Origin: DAOUJH01 sp965248955
GTDB lineage: Bacteria > Chloroflexota > Dehalococcoidia > Lucifugimonadales > QGNO01
Assembly (NCBI GenBank): GCA_965248955.1
Contig: OZ252212.1
Coordinates: forward strand, 248,001-312,000
Direction of reading: 5' to 3'
DNA: 64,000 nucleotides
In this document: positions 26,756 through 34,757 of the stretch, piece by piece
Layout: every line of letters begins with the position of its first letter
How positions within the stretch are numbered: position 1 is the first letter of the stretch
The notes under the pieces: generated by a model
What the model was told of the DNA's origin: nothing
Database searches by the model: none
What the model saw: the letters and a program-made list of their open reading frames with translations, nothing else
Translations under genes and position numbers: made by a program

Positions 26756-27394
26756 ATGGAAACCCTTGAGCAACAGATCCTTGAATTGATTGCCCGTGCC
26801 TATGACGCCATCGGATGGCCCGGTGTCGTAGTGCTAATGACAATCGAGAGCGTGCTCTTCCCTATTCCAAGCGAGGCCGTGATGCCACTGGCCGGGTGGA
26901 TGCTGATAGAGGCCCAAGGTCATAGCGCTTGGTTTGTCCTGCTCGCCGGTCTGTTTGGCGCTCTGGGAAGCCTGATAGGCGCAATCGCTATCTATGCCAT
27001 CGGACTCTTCGGAGGCAGACCCCTACTGGAGAAGTACGGCCGCTATGTATTGATCTCCCGCAACGACCTGGACGTGGCAGACAGATGGTTTGAACGATAC
27101 GGCGTCTGGGCGGTGTTTATTTCCAGACTTCTCCCCGTGGCCCGCAGTCTGATCAGTCTTCCCGCCGGGATCGCCAGGATGCACCTTCTCCCGTTCATAC
27201 TCCTCACCTTCCTGGGGTCGTTCATCTGGTCTACGGGCCTAGCCCTTGGTGGTTTCTTGCTGGGATCGAACTGGGAAGCGCTGCGGGACCATATGCGTCC
27301 CTTTGATCTTCCCATCATTGCGTTCCTGGCTGCTCTTGTATTGGTATATGTCTACCGGAGGTTGAGAAGAAGGCGCATAAGCTCTAGAGCCTGA
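26756..27394 (+). CDS. DedA-family membrane protein
   Basis: A 212-residue integral membrane protein of the DedA/SNARE-associated family, proposed lipid (undecaprenyl-phosphate or phospholipid) transporters. Family features are the PIPSEAVMPLAG re-entrant region near 38-48, repeated GALGSLIGAIAIYAIG, the FERYGVWAVFISRLLPVARSLISLPAG stretch (about 113-140, with the conserved Arg residues), and a C-terminal membrane helix with an Arg-rich tail. It is a single gene. Its exact substrate cannot be read from sequence. Confidence 0.88.
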   Translation: METLEQQILELIARAYDAIGWPGVVVLMTIESVLFPIPSEAVMPLAGWMLIEAQGHSAWFVLLAGLFGALGSLIGAIAIYAIGLFGGRPLLEKYGRYVLISRNDLDVADRWFERYGVWAVFISRLLPVARSLISLPAGIARMHLLPFILLTFLGSFIWSTGLALGGFLLGSNWEALRDHMRPFDLPIIAFLAALVLVYVYRRLRRRRISSRA

Positions 27395-27535
27395 CGACTA
27401 CCGGTCGAGGTGCCTGCCACTTGCTTGCAGGTCATTTCCTCGTCGGTCCAGGCCCTTGGCGTGTGGTGGTAGCTGTCTGAGACCGTCGTGTTGCCGGCCA
27501 CCCAGCTAGCTCCAGCTAAGTGACACGGAGATGCA

Positions 27536-27775
27536 ATGGACTCCCTGAAACGACAACGGCACGAAATGCCTGAATTTGTGGCCCATGCTCTGATCGAAAG
27601 CCGGTTGATGGATGCTTATCTGACCCGCCCACCGTATCAGCAGAACGACTACATCGGTTGGATTACCAGTGCCAAGCGCGCCGAAACTCAGCAGAAGCGG
27701 CTGGCCCAGATGCTGGAAGAGCTGAAGAGCGGCGACCGGTATATGAAAATGGCCTGGCGGCCAAAGCGCAGGTGA
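27536..27775 (+). CDS. OmdA/YdeI-like small protein
   Basis: A 79-residue protein matching the OmdA (YdeI/OmpD-associated) C-terminal domain: RPPYQQNDYIGWITSAKRAET followed by QKRLAQMLEELKSGDRY. Full-length YdeI proteins are longer, so this is a domain-only version. It has no close neighbours in the same orientation and sits just before a tRNA gene. The function is unclear; relatives have been linked to peptide or antimicrobial tolerance. Confidence 0.7.
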   Translation: MDSLKRQRHEMPEFVAHALIESRLMDAYLTRPPYQQNDYIGWITSAKRAETQQKRLAQMLEELKSGDRYMKMAWRPKRR

Positions 27776-27838
27776 CGGCCACCGCCGGTTGCCTCAGCTT
27801 GACCCTCTGCTAGCTGATGGTTAGACTGAAATCCGGAT

Positions 27839-27914
27839 GCCCCAGTAGCTCAGGGGATAGAGCGGCTGCCTTCTAAGCAGCGGGTCGCGGGTTCGAATCC
27901 TGCCTGGGGCGCCA
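27839..27914 (+). tRNA. tRNA-Arg (anticodon TCT)
   Basis: A full cloverleaf: acceptor GCCCCAG/CTGGGGC, D arm GCTC-AGGGGAT-AGAGC, anticodon stem GCTGC/GCAGC with loop CTTCTAA (anticodon TCT), T arm with TTCGAAT, discriminator G and an encoded CCA. It reads AGA codons. No repeat of its 3' end is seen nearby, so it gives no sign of an integrated element. Confidence 0.96.
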
Positions 27915-27975
27915 TCCGCTATTGGGCCGCCTTCCACAGAGCTACCTTTGAAACCGGCCGTGCCTTTGATAACGT

Positions 27976-29751
27976 ATGTCCATTGTGATAAGACCCTCTC
28001 CAGAAGCAAGGAGTTCCCCACGGATATACACTCCACGGCTGCTCACTCTCCTGCCGGCTGTGGTAATACTGTTGCTCCTTGCAGCTGCATGTAGCCCCAG
28101 CAGTGCTCCTGGCCGGGACCAGCCCGGCGTACTTGCCTCCCCTACCCCATCTCTGGGCGGCACACCTCCTCAAATTGAACCCAAGTATGGAGGAGTAATG
28201 CAGCTTGCGAATAGAGGTGACCCCCCTGCCGCCTTCGACACGCTGCGCACCAGCAGCATAGCTCTGCACCACGTGGGCGGAGCGCTGTTCGGCCCAGGCA
28301 GCCTGGTCGCCAGGTGCCGCCAGAACATGTACATCGTCTGTCCCTATTTGTCTAGGGCTTGGGTCGCCAACAATGAGTTCACCGAATGGACTTTTACCAT
28401 CAACGACGACGTTGCCTGGCACGATGGTACTCCCTTCACCGCCGAGGACGCCAAATTCTGGCTGGAGCTGGCCGCATTCGAGACAGTGGCCGGAGACAAG
28501 ACACGCGCCCCCGCCTACTTCAAAGCCGATCTTGGGCAAATAGAAGAAATTGAGGTGCTGGAAGGCAACAGATTGCGTATCAGCCTGACGGAGCGGTTTC
28601 CCTTCTACCTGGAATCTCTGATGAATCCCAGAATAAAGATTGCACACCCTACCCACCTGATGAAAGAGAGGATAGAAGAGGGTGAAGTTAGCCTGGCGCC
28701 GCTGGACGTCGAATTGGTAGGCACAGGCCCATTTCGACTGGAGAGCTACGAAAAGGGGAGCTTGGTCCGTGTGCAAAGGTTTGAAGATTACTGGGAGAAA
28801 GACGAAAGAGGCCGGCCGTTGCCATACCTAAATGGTATAGAATTCATTGTCATGCCGGACCCGTCCACTATGGATGCAGCCATACGAGCCGGGCGATTGG
28901 ACGGCGGCGCACGCGGCGAGGGCCACTACCTTTCTGTAGAAAGAAAGCAGGGCTACGACAACAATCTGGGAGACGGGATCCTATATGCCGAAATGCAAGG
29001 CGGACTGTTCCGCCTTGCATTCAACGTGCTGAAACCCGGCCCCTGGCAGAACGTAAGGGTCCGCAAAGCCATATCATTGTGGATAGACAATCAATCCGCT
29101 ATCCCGTCTGCCCTCGGCGGCTTTGGTTACCTATCACCTGTACTGAGTCCAAGCAATCCATTCACCAGCCCGGACTTCGCCACCTGGCCAAGGTTCAATC
29201 CCGCGCAGTTGGAGCAGAACCGCGCCGAAGCCAAACGCCTTATGGAAGAAGCGGGCTATGCCGGCGGCTTTACCATGGGATATTTGTGCCGTGCTCGCTT
29301 GATAGCGCGCTGCGAGTTCATACATGCACAGCTCTCCGGCTTGAACATCGATCTACAGATTCAAGTTGTGGACGAAGGAGAATGGAACCGGGGCAGAGTT
29401 TCTATCGATTACGACAGCCAGCCCGGCGCTCACTTCACGCCCCCACTGCCGGAAGCCACCGAGTCTGTCTTCGGCGTGTACAGCAATAACCCCGATACCT
29501 ACGCCAAGCACGAGGATGCAACCATCACTGAAATGTACAATAGGCTGCGGCTGGCCACCACCAGGGTCCAGCGCGTCGCCATTTGGCGTGAGCTAGAACG
29601 ATATATCGTAGAGGAACAGGCCTACGTAGTGCCCATAGCCGGCACCCTTCAAGTAGTCCCCTATCGCAGCTACGTCAAGGGGCTGGTCATCCCTCCGGAG
29701 GACGGCCATACCCATACCGACTTTTCTACCGTATGGCTGGACAGGTCTTGA
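27976..29751 (+). CDS. Peptide/nickel-type ABC substrate-binding lipoprotein
   Basis: Extracellular family 5 binding protein for a DppABC-like importer, 591 aa. A basic N-terminus and hydrophobic stretch end at a lipobox with Cys39 (LLLAAACS). A Pro/Ser linker follows, then the SBP_bac_5 body, recognisable by WTFTINDDVAWHDGTPFTAEDAKF near 140 and GTGPFRLESYEKGSLVRVQRF near 250. It has an upstream repeat-poor leader and is followed by two permease genes after a gap holding dispersed repeats. Likely ligands are oligopeptides or similar small polar molecules. Confidence 0.88.
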   Translation: MSIVIRPSPEARSSPRIYTPRLLTLLPAVVILLLLAAACSPSSAPGRDQPGVLASPTPSLGGTPPQIEPKYGGVMQLANRGDPPAAFDTLRTSSIALHHVGGALFGPGSLVARCRQNMYIVCPYLSRAWVANNEFTEWTFTINDDVAWHDGTPFTAEDAKFWLELAAFETVAGDKTRAPAYFKADLGQIEEIEVLEGNRLRISLTERFPFYLESLMNPRIKIAHPTHLMKERIEEGEVSLAPLDVELVGTGPFRLESYEKGSLVRVQRFEDYWEKDERGRPLPYLNGIEFIVMPDPSTMDAAIRAGRLDGGARGEGHYLSVERKQGYDNNLGDGILYAEMQGGLFRLAFNVLKPGPWQNVRVRKAISLWIDNQSAIPSALGGFGYLSPVLSPSNPFTSPDFATWPRFNPAQLEQNRAEAKRLMEEAGYAGGFTMGYLCRARLIARCEFIHAQLSGLNIDLQIQVVDEGEWNRGRVSIDYDSQPGAHFTPPLPEATESVFGVYSNNPDTYAKHEDATITEMYNRLRLATTRVQRVAIWRELERYIVEEQAYVVPIAGTLQVVPYRSYVKGLVIPPEDGHTHTDFSTVWLDRS

Positions 29752-29828
29752 CTCTAGCCGTTGGCGCCAAGGCAATGCCATTTAACCAATCCTATAGAAG
29801 CCCACTCACACTAGAAGTCCCTCAACAC

Positions 29829-29940
29829 CGTCATTCCTGCGAGCCTGCCCCGCACTTGATGCGGGGCAGGAATCCAGGGGCAGGGCACGCTCACTCACGC
29901 CGTCTTTCCCGCGCAGGCGGGAATCCAGGGGCAGGGGCAC
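29829..29940. repeat. Two dispersed palindromic repeats
   Basis: Two units of the GTCATTCC...GGAATCCAGGGGCAGG type with internal stems (CCTGCCCCGC...GCGGGGCAGG and CCCGC...GCGGG). The same family recurs near 39441, 47770, 56003, 60419 and 63555. They separate the binding-protein gene from its permeases, so they may act as RNA hairpins within the operon. Confidence 0.75.
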
Positions 29941-29974
29941 AGAGAGGGGTTTTGTTCATCCATAGGAGTTCCTG

Positions 29975-30937
29975 TTGCAGAGATATCTGCTGCTGCGTCT
30001 AGCCCTTTTCATACCAACTCTGGGAATAGCGTCGTTGCTCATATTTACCGTGATGCGCGCCCTGCCCGGCGACGTGGTTGGCGTGGTCCTTGGTGGAGCA
30101 GGCCAAACTGTCTACGACGCATCACAATTGGAAAGCGTACGAGAAGAGCTCGGCCTCAGAGACCCTCTCATTGTTCAATACGGCAACTGGGTATGGGACA
30201 TGGTAAACGGGAGCTTTGGCGGAAGGTCGTTGGAGGACAGGGAGGAGATCCGTAGCCTTGTGGCAAGACAGCTCCCGGTAACCCTCCTCTTGACCGCCTA
30301 TGCCCTGCTGCTCTCCTTCTTTGTATCCGTACCTCTGGGGGTGGTCGCGGCATTGTGGCAAGATAGATGGCCTGATTACATAGTGCGGTTTGTTACTATA
30401 TCCGGCCAGGCAATCCCAAGTCTTTGGGCAGCCTTATTGGTTATTCTGGGTCTGCTCCTGTTCTTCAACTGGTCTCCACCCGTCATATATACCAACCCCT
30501 GGGGCAACCCATGGAACCATGTCCAGATAATGATATGGCCCACCCTGGTGCTGGGCTGGGGATACAGCTCCTACCTGACCCGCGTAACCCGCTCCAGCAT
30601 GCTTGAGGTGCTGCGACAGGACTACATTCGGACTGCATACGGCAAGGGACTGGACCGGCCTACGATTGTCTTCAGGCACACCCTGCGCAACTCTCTGATC
30701 CCGGTGGTAAGCGTGGCGGGGCTTCAGGTTGGCGCGTTAGTCAGCGGCGCCATAATACTAGAGTCCATCTTCCTGGTTCCTGGCATAGGCAGGGGTATAG
30801 TCCAAGCGGTCACCGTGCGTGACTACCCGGTTATTCAGAGCCTGGCCATCCTCTTGGTACTAATCATGTTGAGCGTGAACCTGGTCATCGACTTGATATA
30901 TGTCCTACTTGACCCCCGCATCTCCTACACCACGTAG
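29975..30937 (+). CDS. ABC transporter permease, DppB type
   Basis: First of two membrane subunits, 320 aa, with an N-terminal helix (LLLRLALFIPTLGIASLLIF), the long periplasmic loop typical of DppB (after VMRALPGDVV), and the cytoplasmic coupling motif near 220 (AYGKGLDRPTIVFRHTLRN). It starts at TTG 29975 behind TAGGAG. It pairs with the DppC-type gene 12 bases downstream. Confidence 0.9.
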   Translation: MQRYLLLRLALFIPTLGIASLLIFTVMRALPGDVVGVVLGGAGQTVYDASQLESVREELGLRDPLIVQYGNWVWDMVNGSFGGRSLEDREEIRSLVARQLPVTLLLTAYALLLSFFVSVPLGVVAALWQDRWPDYIVRFVTISGQAIPSLWAALLVILGLLLFFNWSPPVIYTNPWGNPWNHVQIMIWPTLVLGWGYSSYLTRVTRSSMLEVLRQDYIRTAYGKGLDRPTIVFRHTLRNSLIPVVSVAGLQVGALVSGAIILESIFLVPGIGRGIVQAVTVRDYPVIQSLAILLVLIMLSVNLVIDLIYVLLDPRISYTT

Positions 30938-30949
30938 CTTGACAGCGCA

Positions 30950-31858
30950 ATGAAGACAGCATCAGACATACCTCAACTCCATGAACCGTCTCTAAACACC
31001 GTCTTCAGGTGGACGCACAATGCCTGGCTGTTTGTAAAGGCCAAACCCCTGGGCGCACTGGGAGGCGTCATCCTGTTGCTGATGATAGCCAGTGCCCTGT
31101 TCGCCGACCAGATCGCTGCCCGTGACCCACTGATGCAGGACATACCCAACCGGCTGAAGTCGCCAGGCAGCGAATTCCTCTTTGGCACCGACAGGTTCGG
31201 ACGCGATATGTTCAGCAGGGTGATTTACGGGACGCGGGTCTCGCTGTACGTAGGACTGATTTCCGTGGCGTTTAGCACAGCGGTGGGCGGCCTGATTGGA
31301 ATAGCCTCCGGTTATTTGGGCGGAAAACCCGACCTGCTGATGCAGAGAGTGGTGGATGCCTTGATGGCCTTCCCTACCCTTGTGATGGCGCTCATCATAG
31401 TCGCCGCCTTCGGCTCATCCATTCCCAATGTAATCATTGCCATAGTCGTTGCCCTAACTCCCCGCATGGTGCGCATTTCGCGGGCGCAGGCGCTATCCGT
31501 GCGTGAAGAGCTGTACATAGTGGCCTCGCAGTCCATTGGACTAAAGCCCTTACGCATCATGATCAGGCACATACTGCCCAACAGCCTGGCGCCCATCATT
31601 GTGCTGGCCACGGGCTACCTGGCGGAGGCCGTGGTAGCGGAAGCGGCGCTCAGCTTCTTGGGCCTCGGCGTGCCTCCTCCGGACCCCTCTTGGGGGCGTA
31701 TGCTTCAAGAGGGCGCCCGCGAATATCTCGAGATAGCGCCCTGGCTCACCATCTTCCCGGGCATAGCCTTGAGCCTTGCTGTATTCGGCTTCACCCTCTT
31801 CGGTGACGCCCTACGAGACGTTCTGGACCCCAGGCTCTCCACGTTCAGCGGTAGGTAG
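30950..31858 (+). CDS. ABC transporter permease, DppC type
   Basis: Second membrane subunit, 302 aa, with an N-terminal cytoplasmic tail, the LFGTDRFGRDMFSRVIYGTR motif typical of DppC (about 80-99), and the coupling sequence SIGLKPLRIMIRHILPNSLA near 195. The protein ends in DVLDPRL. No ATPase (DppD/DppF) follows, so energy must come from ATPases encoded elsewhere or shared with another importer. Confidence 0.9.
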   Translation: MKTASDIPQLHEPSLNTVFRWTHNAWLFVKAKPLGALGGVILLLMIASALFADQIAARDPLMQDIPNRLKSPGSEFLFGTDRFGRDMFSRVIYGTRVSLYVGLISVAFSTAVGGLIGIASGYLGGKPDLLMQRVVDALMAFPTLVMALIIVAAFGSSIPNVIIAIVVALTPRMVRISRAQALSVREELYIVASQSIGLKPLRIMIRHILPNSLAPIIVLATGYLAEAVVAEAALSFLGLGVPPPDPSWGRMLQEGAREYLEIAPWLTIFPGIALSLAVFGFTLFGDALRDVLDPRLSTFSGR

Positions 31859-31862
31859 GCGT

Positions 31863-31958
31863 TTGCCGCTACTTGACAAAGACCGAGAGCTCTACGAGCA
31901 CTTCCCCAAGCCACAAGAGGGCCACCACTTCGTTGTGGTCAAGGTCAGAGTCCCCTAG
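31863..31958 (+). CDS. Possible 31-aa peptide or gene remnant
   Basis: Just after the DppC stop, a frame from TTG 31863 encodes a short peptide with protein-like composition (DRELYEHFPKPQEGHHFVVV, ending KVRVP). It could be the surviving C-terminus of a decayed gene or a tiny real one. No ribosome-binding site is clear. It overlaps the end of the convergent CAP gene by four bases. Confidence 0.25.
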   Translation: MPLLDKDRELYEHFPKPQEGHHFVVVKVRVP

Positions 31959-33349
31959 CGACAGGCGGAGAAGTTCTGAGTAGCGTATACCGTCTCAGTG
32001 ATGTAGCCGTGCTGCTGTCGCTCCTCTATAGCCACACCCACGCCGATTCTGCGGGCATCCCTATCTAGGATATTCGCTCGGTGGCCTGGACTGTCCATCC
32101 AGCCCTGCACCAGTGCGACAGCCATCTCCTCGGTACCGAGTGCCTTACTGACCTGTCTGCTTCCACTGGGCCAAATCAACCACTCCCTTATCCTGGGGTA
32201 CTTGAAGATGTTCTCGCTGAGCCCATAGGTGTAGCTACCATCCGGCCGATATGCGCGGCAATCATAGCCTGCGTCCAGAGCACGGTCGGTAGGATCTCTG
32301 CCGCCTAGCACATGACTAAAGCCACGAAGTATCATGTCTTCGCTGTGCATCCTGGCAATTCGCGAGATAGATGGGTCATGCTGTAGCGGTTCAAGCCCAG
32401 CCCGTTGACATTCCTCATTCGTGAGCCTAATGATCATGGCCTCAATTGTGGAGATGTCAAGAGGCACACCACCAGGATAACGATCGTCGATAGCACTAGG
32501 AGTAACGGTTTCTACAGGTAGAGGAGCAACAGTCGGCCTAGGCGTGGGCGTCACCGTCAGTGTCGGTGTTGCATTAGGCCTAGGCGTTGCAGTTGCCCTA
32601 GGCGTAGGCGTTGAGGTTGGCGTAGCCGTCGGCGCGGGTGTGAACGTAGGCGTGGGTGAAGGCGTCGTAGTAGGCGTAGGGGTTGGAACCGGCGTCGGCA
32701 ATGGCTCATTTCTGCCTATCTTCACTGTCGTGTCCCGGAAGAGGCCGAATGGGCTATCCGGCCTCAACACCCACGCGTCATATACTTCCCCATCCAACGT
32801 GATAAAGGCCGGGGAATATTGCCACGATACGATATTGATGAAGCCGCGTCGGACGTCGATGAGCGTGAGCTTTGGAAACGCGCTAGGCTGAAGAATTGCA
32901 GCGAACCGGGTATCCAATGGGACGTCGCCGATGGCCAGTTCAGTAGCATCCCACTTAAAGCGCAGAGCGTGGTCATCAATATACTGGGCGTCGACTTCAT
33001 CCGGCTCGCTTGCAAGAACCACGTACAGCGCAAACGGCCTTGGCGTGGTTGTGGGCGTCGGCGTCGCCACCACAATTGGAGTGGGCGATGGCGACGGTGT
33101 AGGCGTTGCTGTAGGCTGCGCCACAGGTGGGGGCACCGCGGGCGGTGTGGGAGTAGGGACAGCGGTAGCGGTTGGCGTCGGAGAAGGAGACGTTATAACT
33201 GGCGGTGGCGAAGTAGGCGGTGCTTCCCCTGCAAAGCCTTGCTGAAAGTCTTCAATCCACTTCTGTGTGTCGTCCGGAAGCAGCGGAACTATGGCTATGC
33301 CCAGAATGGTGCCTAGAATGAAGAGTGCGCAGAACAACAGGAATCTCAC
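31955..33349 (-). CDS. CAP-domain secreted protein with Thr/Pro-rich linkers
   Basis: A 464-residue protein with one N-terminal membrane segment (about 2-24) and two long Thr/Pro/Ala linkers (near 44-105 and 215-290, repeated TPTP and TATP units) flanking an unrecognised beta-rich domain. A C-terminal CAP/SCP domain follows (LTNEECQRAGLEPLQHDPSI, then ARMHSEDMILRGFSH and DSPGHRANILD), with the conserved His residues of the family. It is probably anchored to the cell surface. CAP proteins bind lipids or act as proteases in some systems; no activity can be assigned. The gene upstream ends 20 bases away. Confidence 0.85.
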   Translation of the reverse strand: MRFLLFCALFILGTILGIAIVPLLPDDTQKWIEDFQQGFAGEAPPTSPPPVITSPSPTPTATAVPTPTPPAVPPPVAQPTATPTPSPSPTPIVVATPTPTTTPRPFALYVVLASEPDEVDAQYIDDHALRFKWDATELAIGDVPLDTRFAAILQPSAFPKLTLIDVRRGFINIVSWQYSPAFITLDGEVYDAWVLRPDSPFGLFRDTTVKIGRNEPLPTPVPTPTPTTTPSPTPTFTPAPTATPTSTPTPRATATPRPNATPTLTVTPTPRPTVAPLPVETVTPSAIDDRYPGGVPLDISTIEAMIIRLTNEECQRAGLEPLQHDPSISRIARMHSEDMILRGFSHVLGGRDPTDRALDAGYDCRAYRPDGSYTYGLSENIFKYPRIREWLIWPSGSRQVSKALGTEEMAVALVQGWMDSPGHRANILDRDARRIGVGVAIEERQQHGYITETVYATQNFSACR

Positions 33350-33369
33350 AACTCGCCTCTAATGCGCAA

Positions 33370-34132
33370 TCAGCCGCCAAACACTCCGTCGACCCATTGC
33401 TGCATATCTTTGGCCGCTTCAACGGCTACGTCGGGAAGGATTGGATATATGAACAGGACGCCCGCAACGGCTCCGGTCAGGATTGCAACGCCCACGAAAA
33501 AGGAGACACCCAGGATATTTCCAAAATCGAATCGCTGGCGCCAACGCCTGGATGACCGCTCGAAGTCCCTAATGTCCTCCAGTCGTGAGCGTGCACGTTC
33601 TTCTCGCTCGCGCTCCGCGCGCTGCTGAGCTTTTTGGTGTTGGCTTACGCGTTCTTCTTGCTCACGCTCTGCACGCTGCTGGGCTTCTCGCTGTTGTCGT
33701 AAGCGTTCTTCTTCACGAGTTTGTTCGAGAGAAGCAGAGGGTATGGGCGGCTGCGAAGGGCTTGCCGCCAAATCGACCCCTATGCCGTAGTTGCCAAGAA
33801 CCCACCTTTCAGCATCGCGCCGCGCGGCTGCTTCGGAGCGTCCCTGACGCAGGAGAACCCCGTATACCTTCTCTGCCGCTTGCCATACGTGGGGCGGAGC
33901 CTGGGAAGCGGTTGGCTTTTGGCCTCGGCCTTCTGCTGTGCTATCAACTCCAACCTTAACCTCTCCTCGACGCACCCTACAGTGCCAGCATTTACAGCTA
34001 CTGTACCCGAGGCGTTCCTCCGTGCAGTCAACGCAAGAGCACGTTGGCGGGTGCCCATTTCGCCAGTACCAGTGGCTCCTAGAGCCTATGGAGAACCCCC
34101 TTGCCCTCTTGTATCTCTGGGTTGGGCCTCAT
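33370..34132 (-). pseudogene. Zinc-ribbon/coiled-coil membrane protein, frameshifted
   Basis: Reading from ATG 34132, frame one gives MRPNPEIQEGKG and then stops. The adjacent frame continues without a start codon as FSIGSRSHWYWRNGHPPTC and runs to 33370. Removing one G from the G5 run (minus strand, 34096-34100) joins them into a 253-residue protein. Its N-terminus has a double zinc knuckle, CSCVDC and CKCWHC. The middle is a charged coiled coil rich in Gln, Arg and Glu (about 140-200), and the C-terminus has one membrane helix (ILGVSFFVGVAILTGAVAGV). A GTG at 33975 could still give a 201-residue product without the zinc knuckles. An assembly error or a true mutation are both possible. Confidence 0.65.
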
Positions 34133-34169
34133 GTCTCCAATGAAGAACCTCTGCAAACATCAGCCAACC

Positions 34170-34730
34170 CTAAAGCGTCAGTTCAAACGTAATCCCGAAA
34201 TCGCCCTCTAGCTCTACCCTCTTGGGATTGGTGTCCGTACCCAGGTCGGTATAGACAAGCCCGCTGCCCTCGTTGTAGTCAACAAGTTGAGAAGGATTGG
34301 GATTCGAGTTCAAAATCACAAACGTTGCGCCTGGAGGAGAAAGTATGTAGCGATTCAGGGAATGCCACGTTCCCCTGCCAAAGGCGAACCCCTTTTCCGG
34401 GTTTATCAAGAACGCGTGTATATCCTCCGGCTTGGGAACAGCGTACGGATCGTCCGGGTCGGTGGGAGCGGCGGCGCAGACCACGGCGGGTGCGCCCGCC
34501 AGCTGTATGAAGCTCTGCGTTACCCCAAAATGGCGCTCCATCAGTGTGAACTGCAGCCCCTCGTACGGCTGCCAGATGACGTTCACCGTCGTACTTACGT
34601 CGGCCTCGAAACCAACGGGGAAGAACATCCGGGCATCCTGCGGCCGCTCCTTGGCGTCCATCAGCTCCCCAAAGGGGGCAAAGGTCTCCTCGACCATGGG
34701 TTCTACCTTTAGCTTTACAATTCTTTCCAT
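34170..34730 (-). CDS. Ureidoglycolate lyase-like protein
   Basis: A 186-residue cupin-like protein of the ureidoglycolate lyase (AllA) family, which splits ureidoglycolate to glyoxylate and urea in allantoin breakdown. Supporting stretches are FAPFGELMDAKERP near the N-terminus, LMERHFGVTQSFIQL near 63-77 and FGRGTWHSLNRYIL near 117-130. It is 27 bases downstream of a TPP enzyme on the same strand. Allantoinase and allantoate amidohydrolase are not beside it, so an equivalent reaction on another ureido acid is possible. Confidence 0.8.
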   Translation of the reverse strand: MERIVKLKVEPMVEETFAPFGELMDAKERPQDARMFFPVGFEADVSTTVNVIWQPYEGLQFTLMERHFGVTQSFIQLAGAPAVVCAAAPTDPDDPYAVPKPEDIHAFLINPEKGFAFGRGTWHSLNRYILSPPGATFVILNSNPNPSQLVDYNEGSGLVYTDLGTDTNPKRVELEGDFGITFELTL

Positions 34731-34757
34731 TTCGATCCTCTCCTTTGAACTTTTGAT

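Noticed and set aside
27839..27914. tRNA-Arg as an integration site
   Set aside because: There is no integrase nearby and no second copy of the tRNA 3' end in the following 20 kb that I could see.
29829..29940. Possible CRISPR-like repeated units
   Set aside because: The repeats are palindromic dispersed elements of variable spacing without unique equal-length spacers, and no cas genes are present.
32544..33245. Val/Gly-rich plus-strand frames that look like repeat proteins
   Set aside because: They are the complement of the Thr/Pro-rich linkers of the CAP protein.
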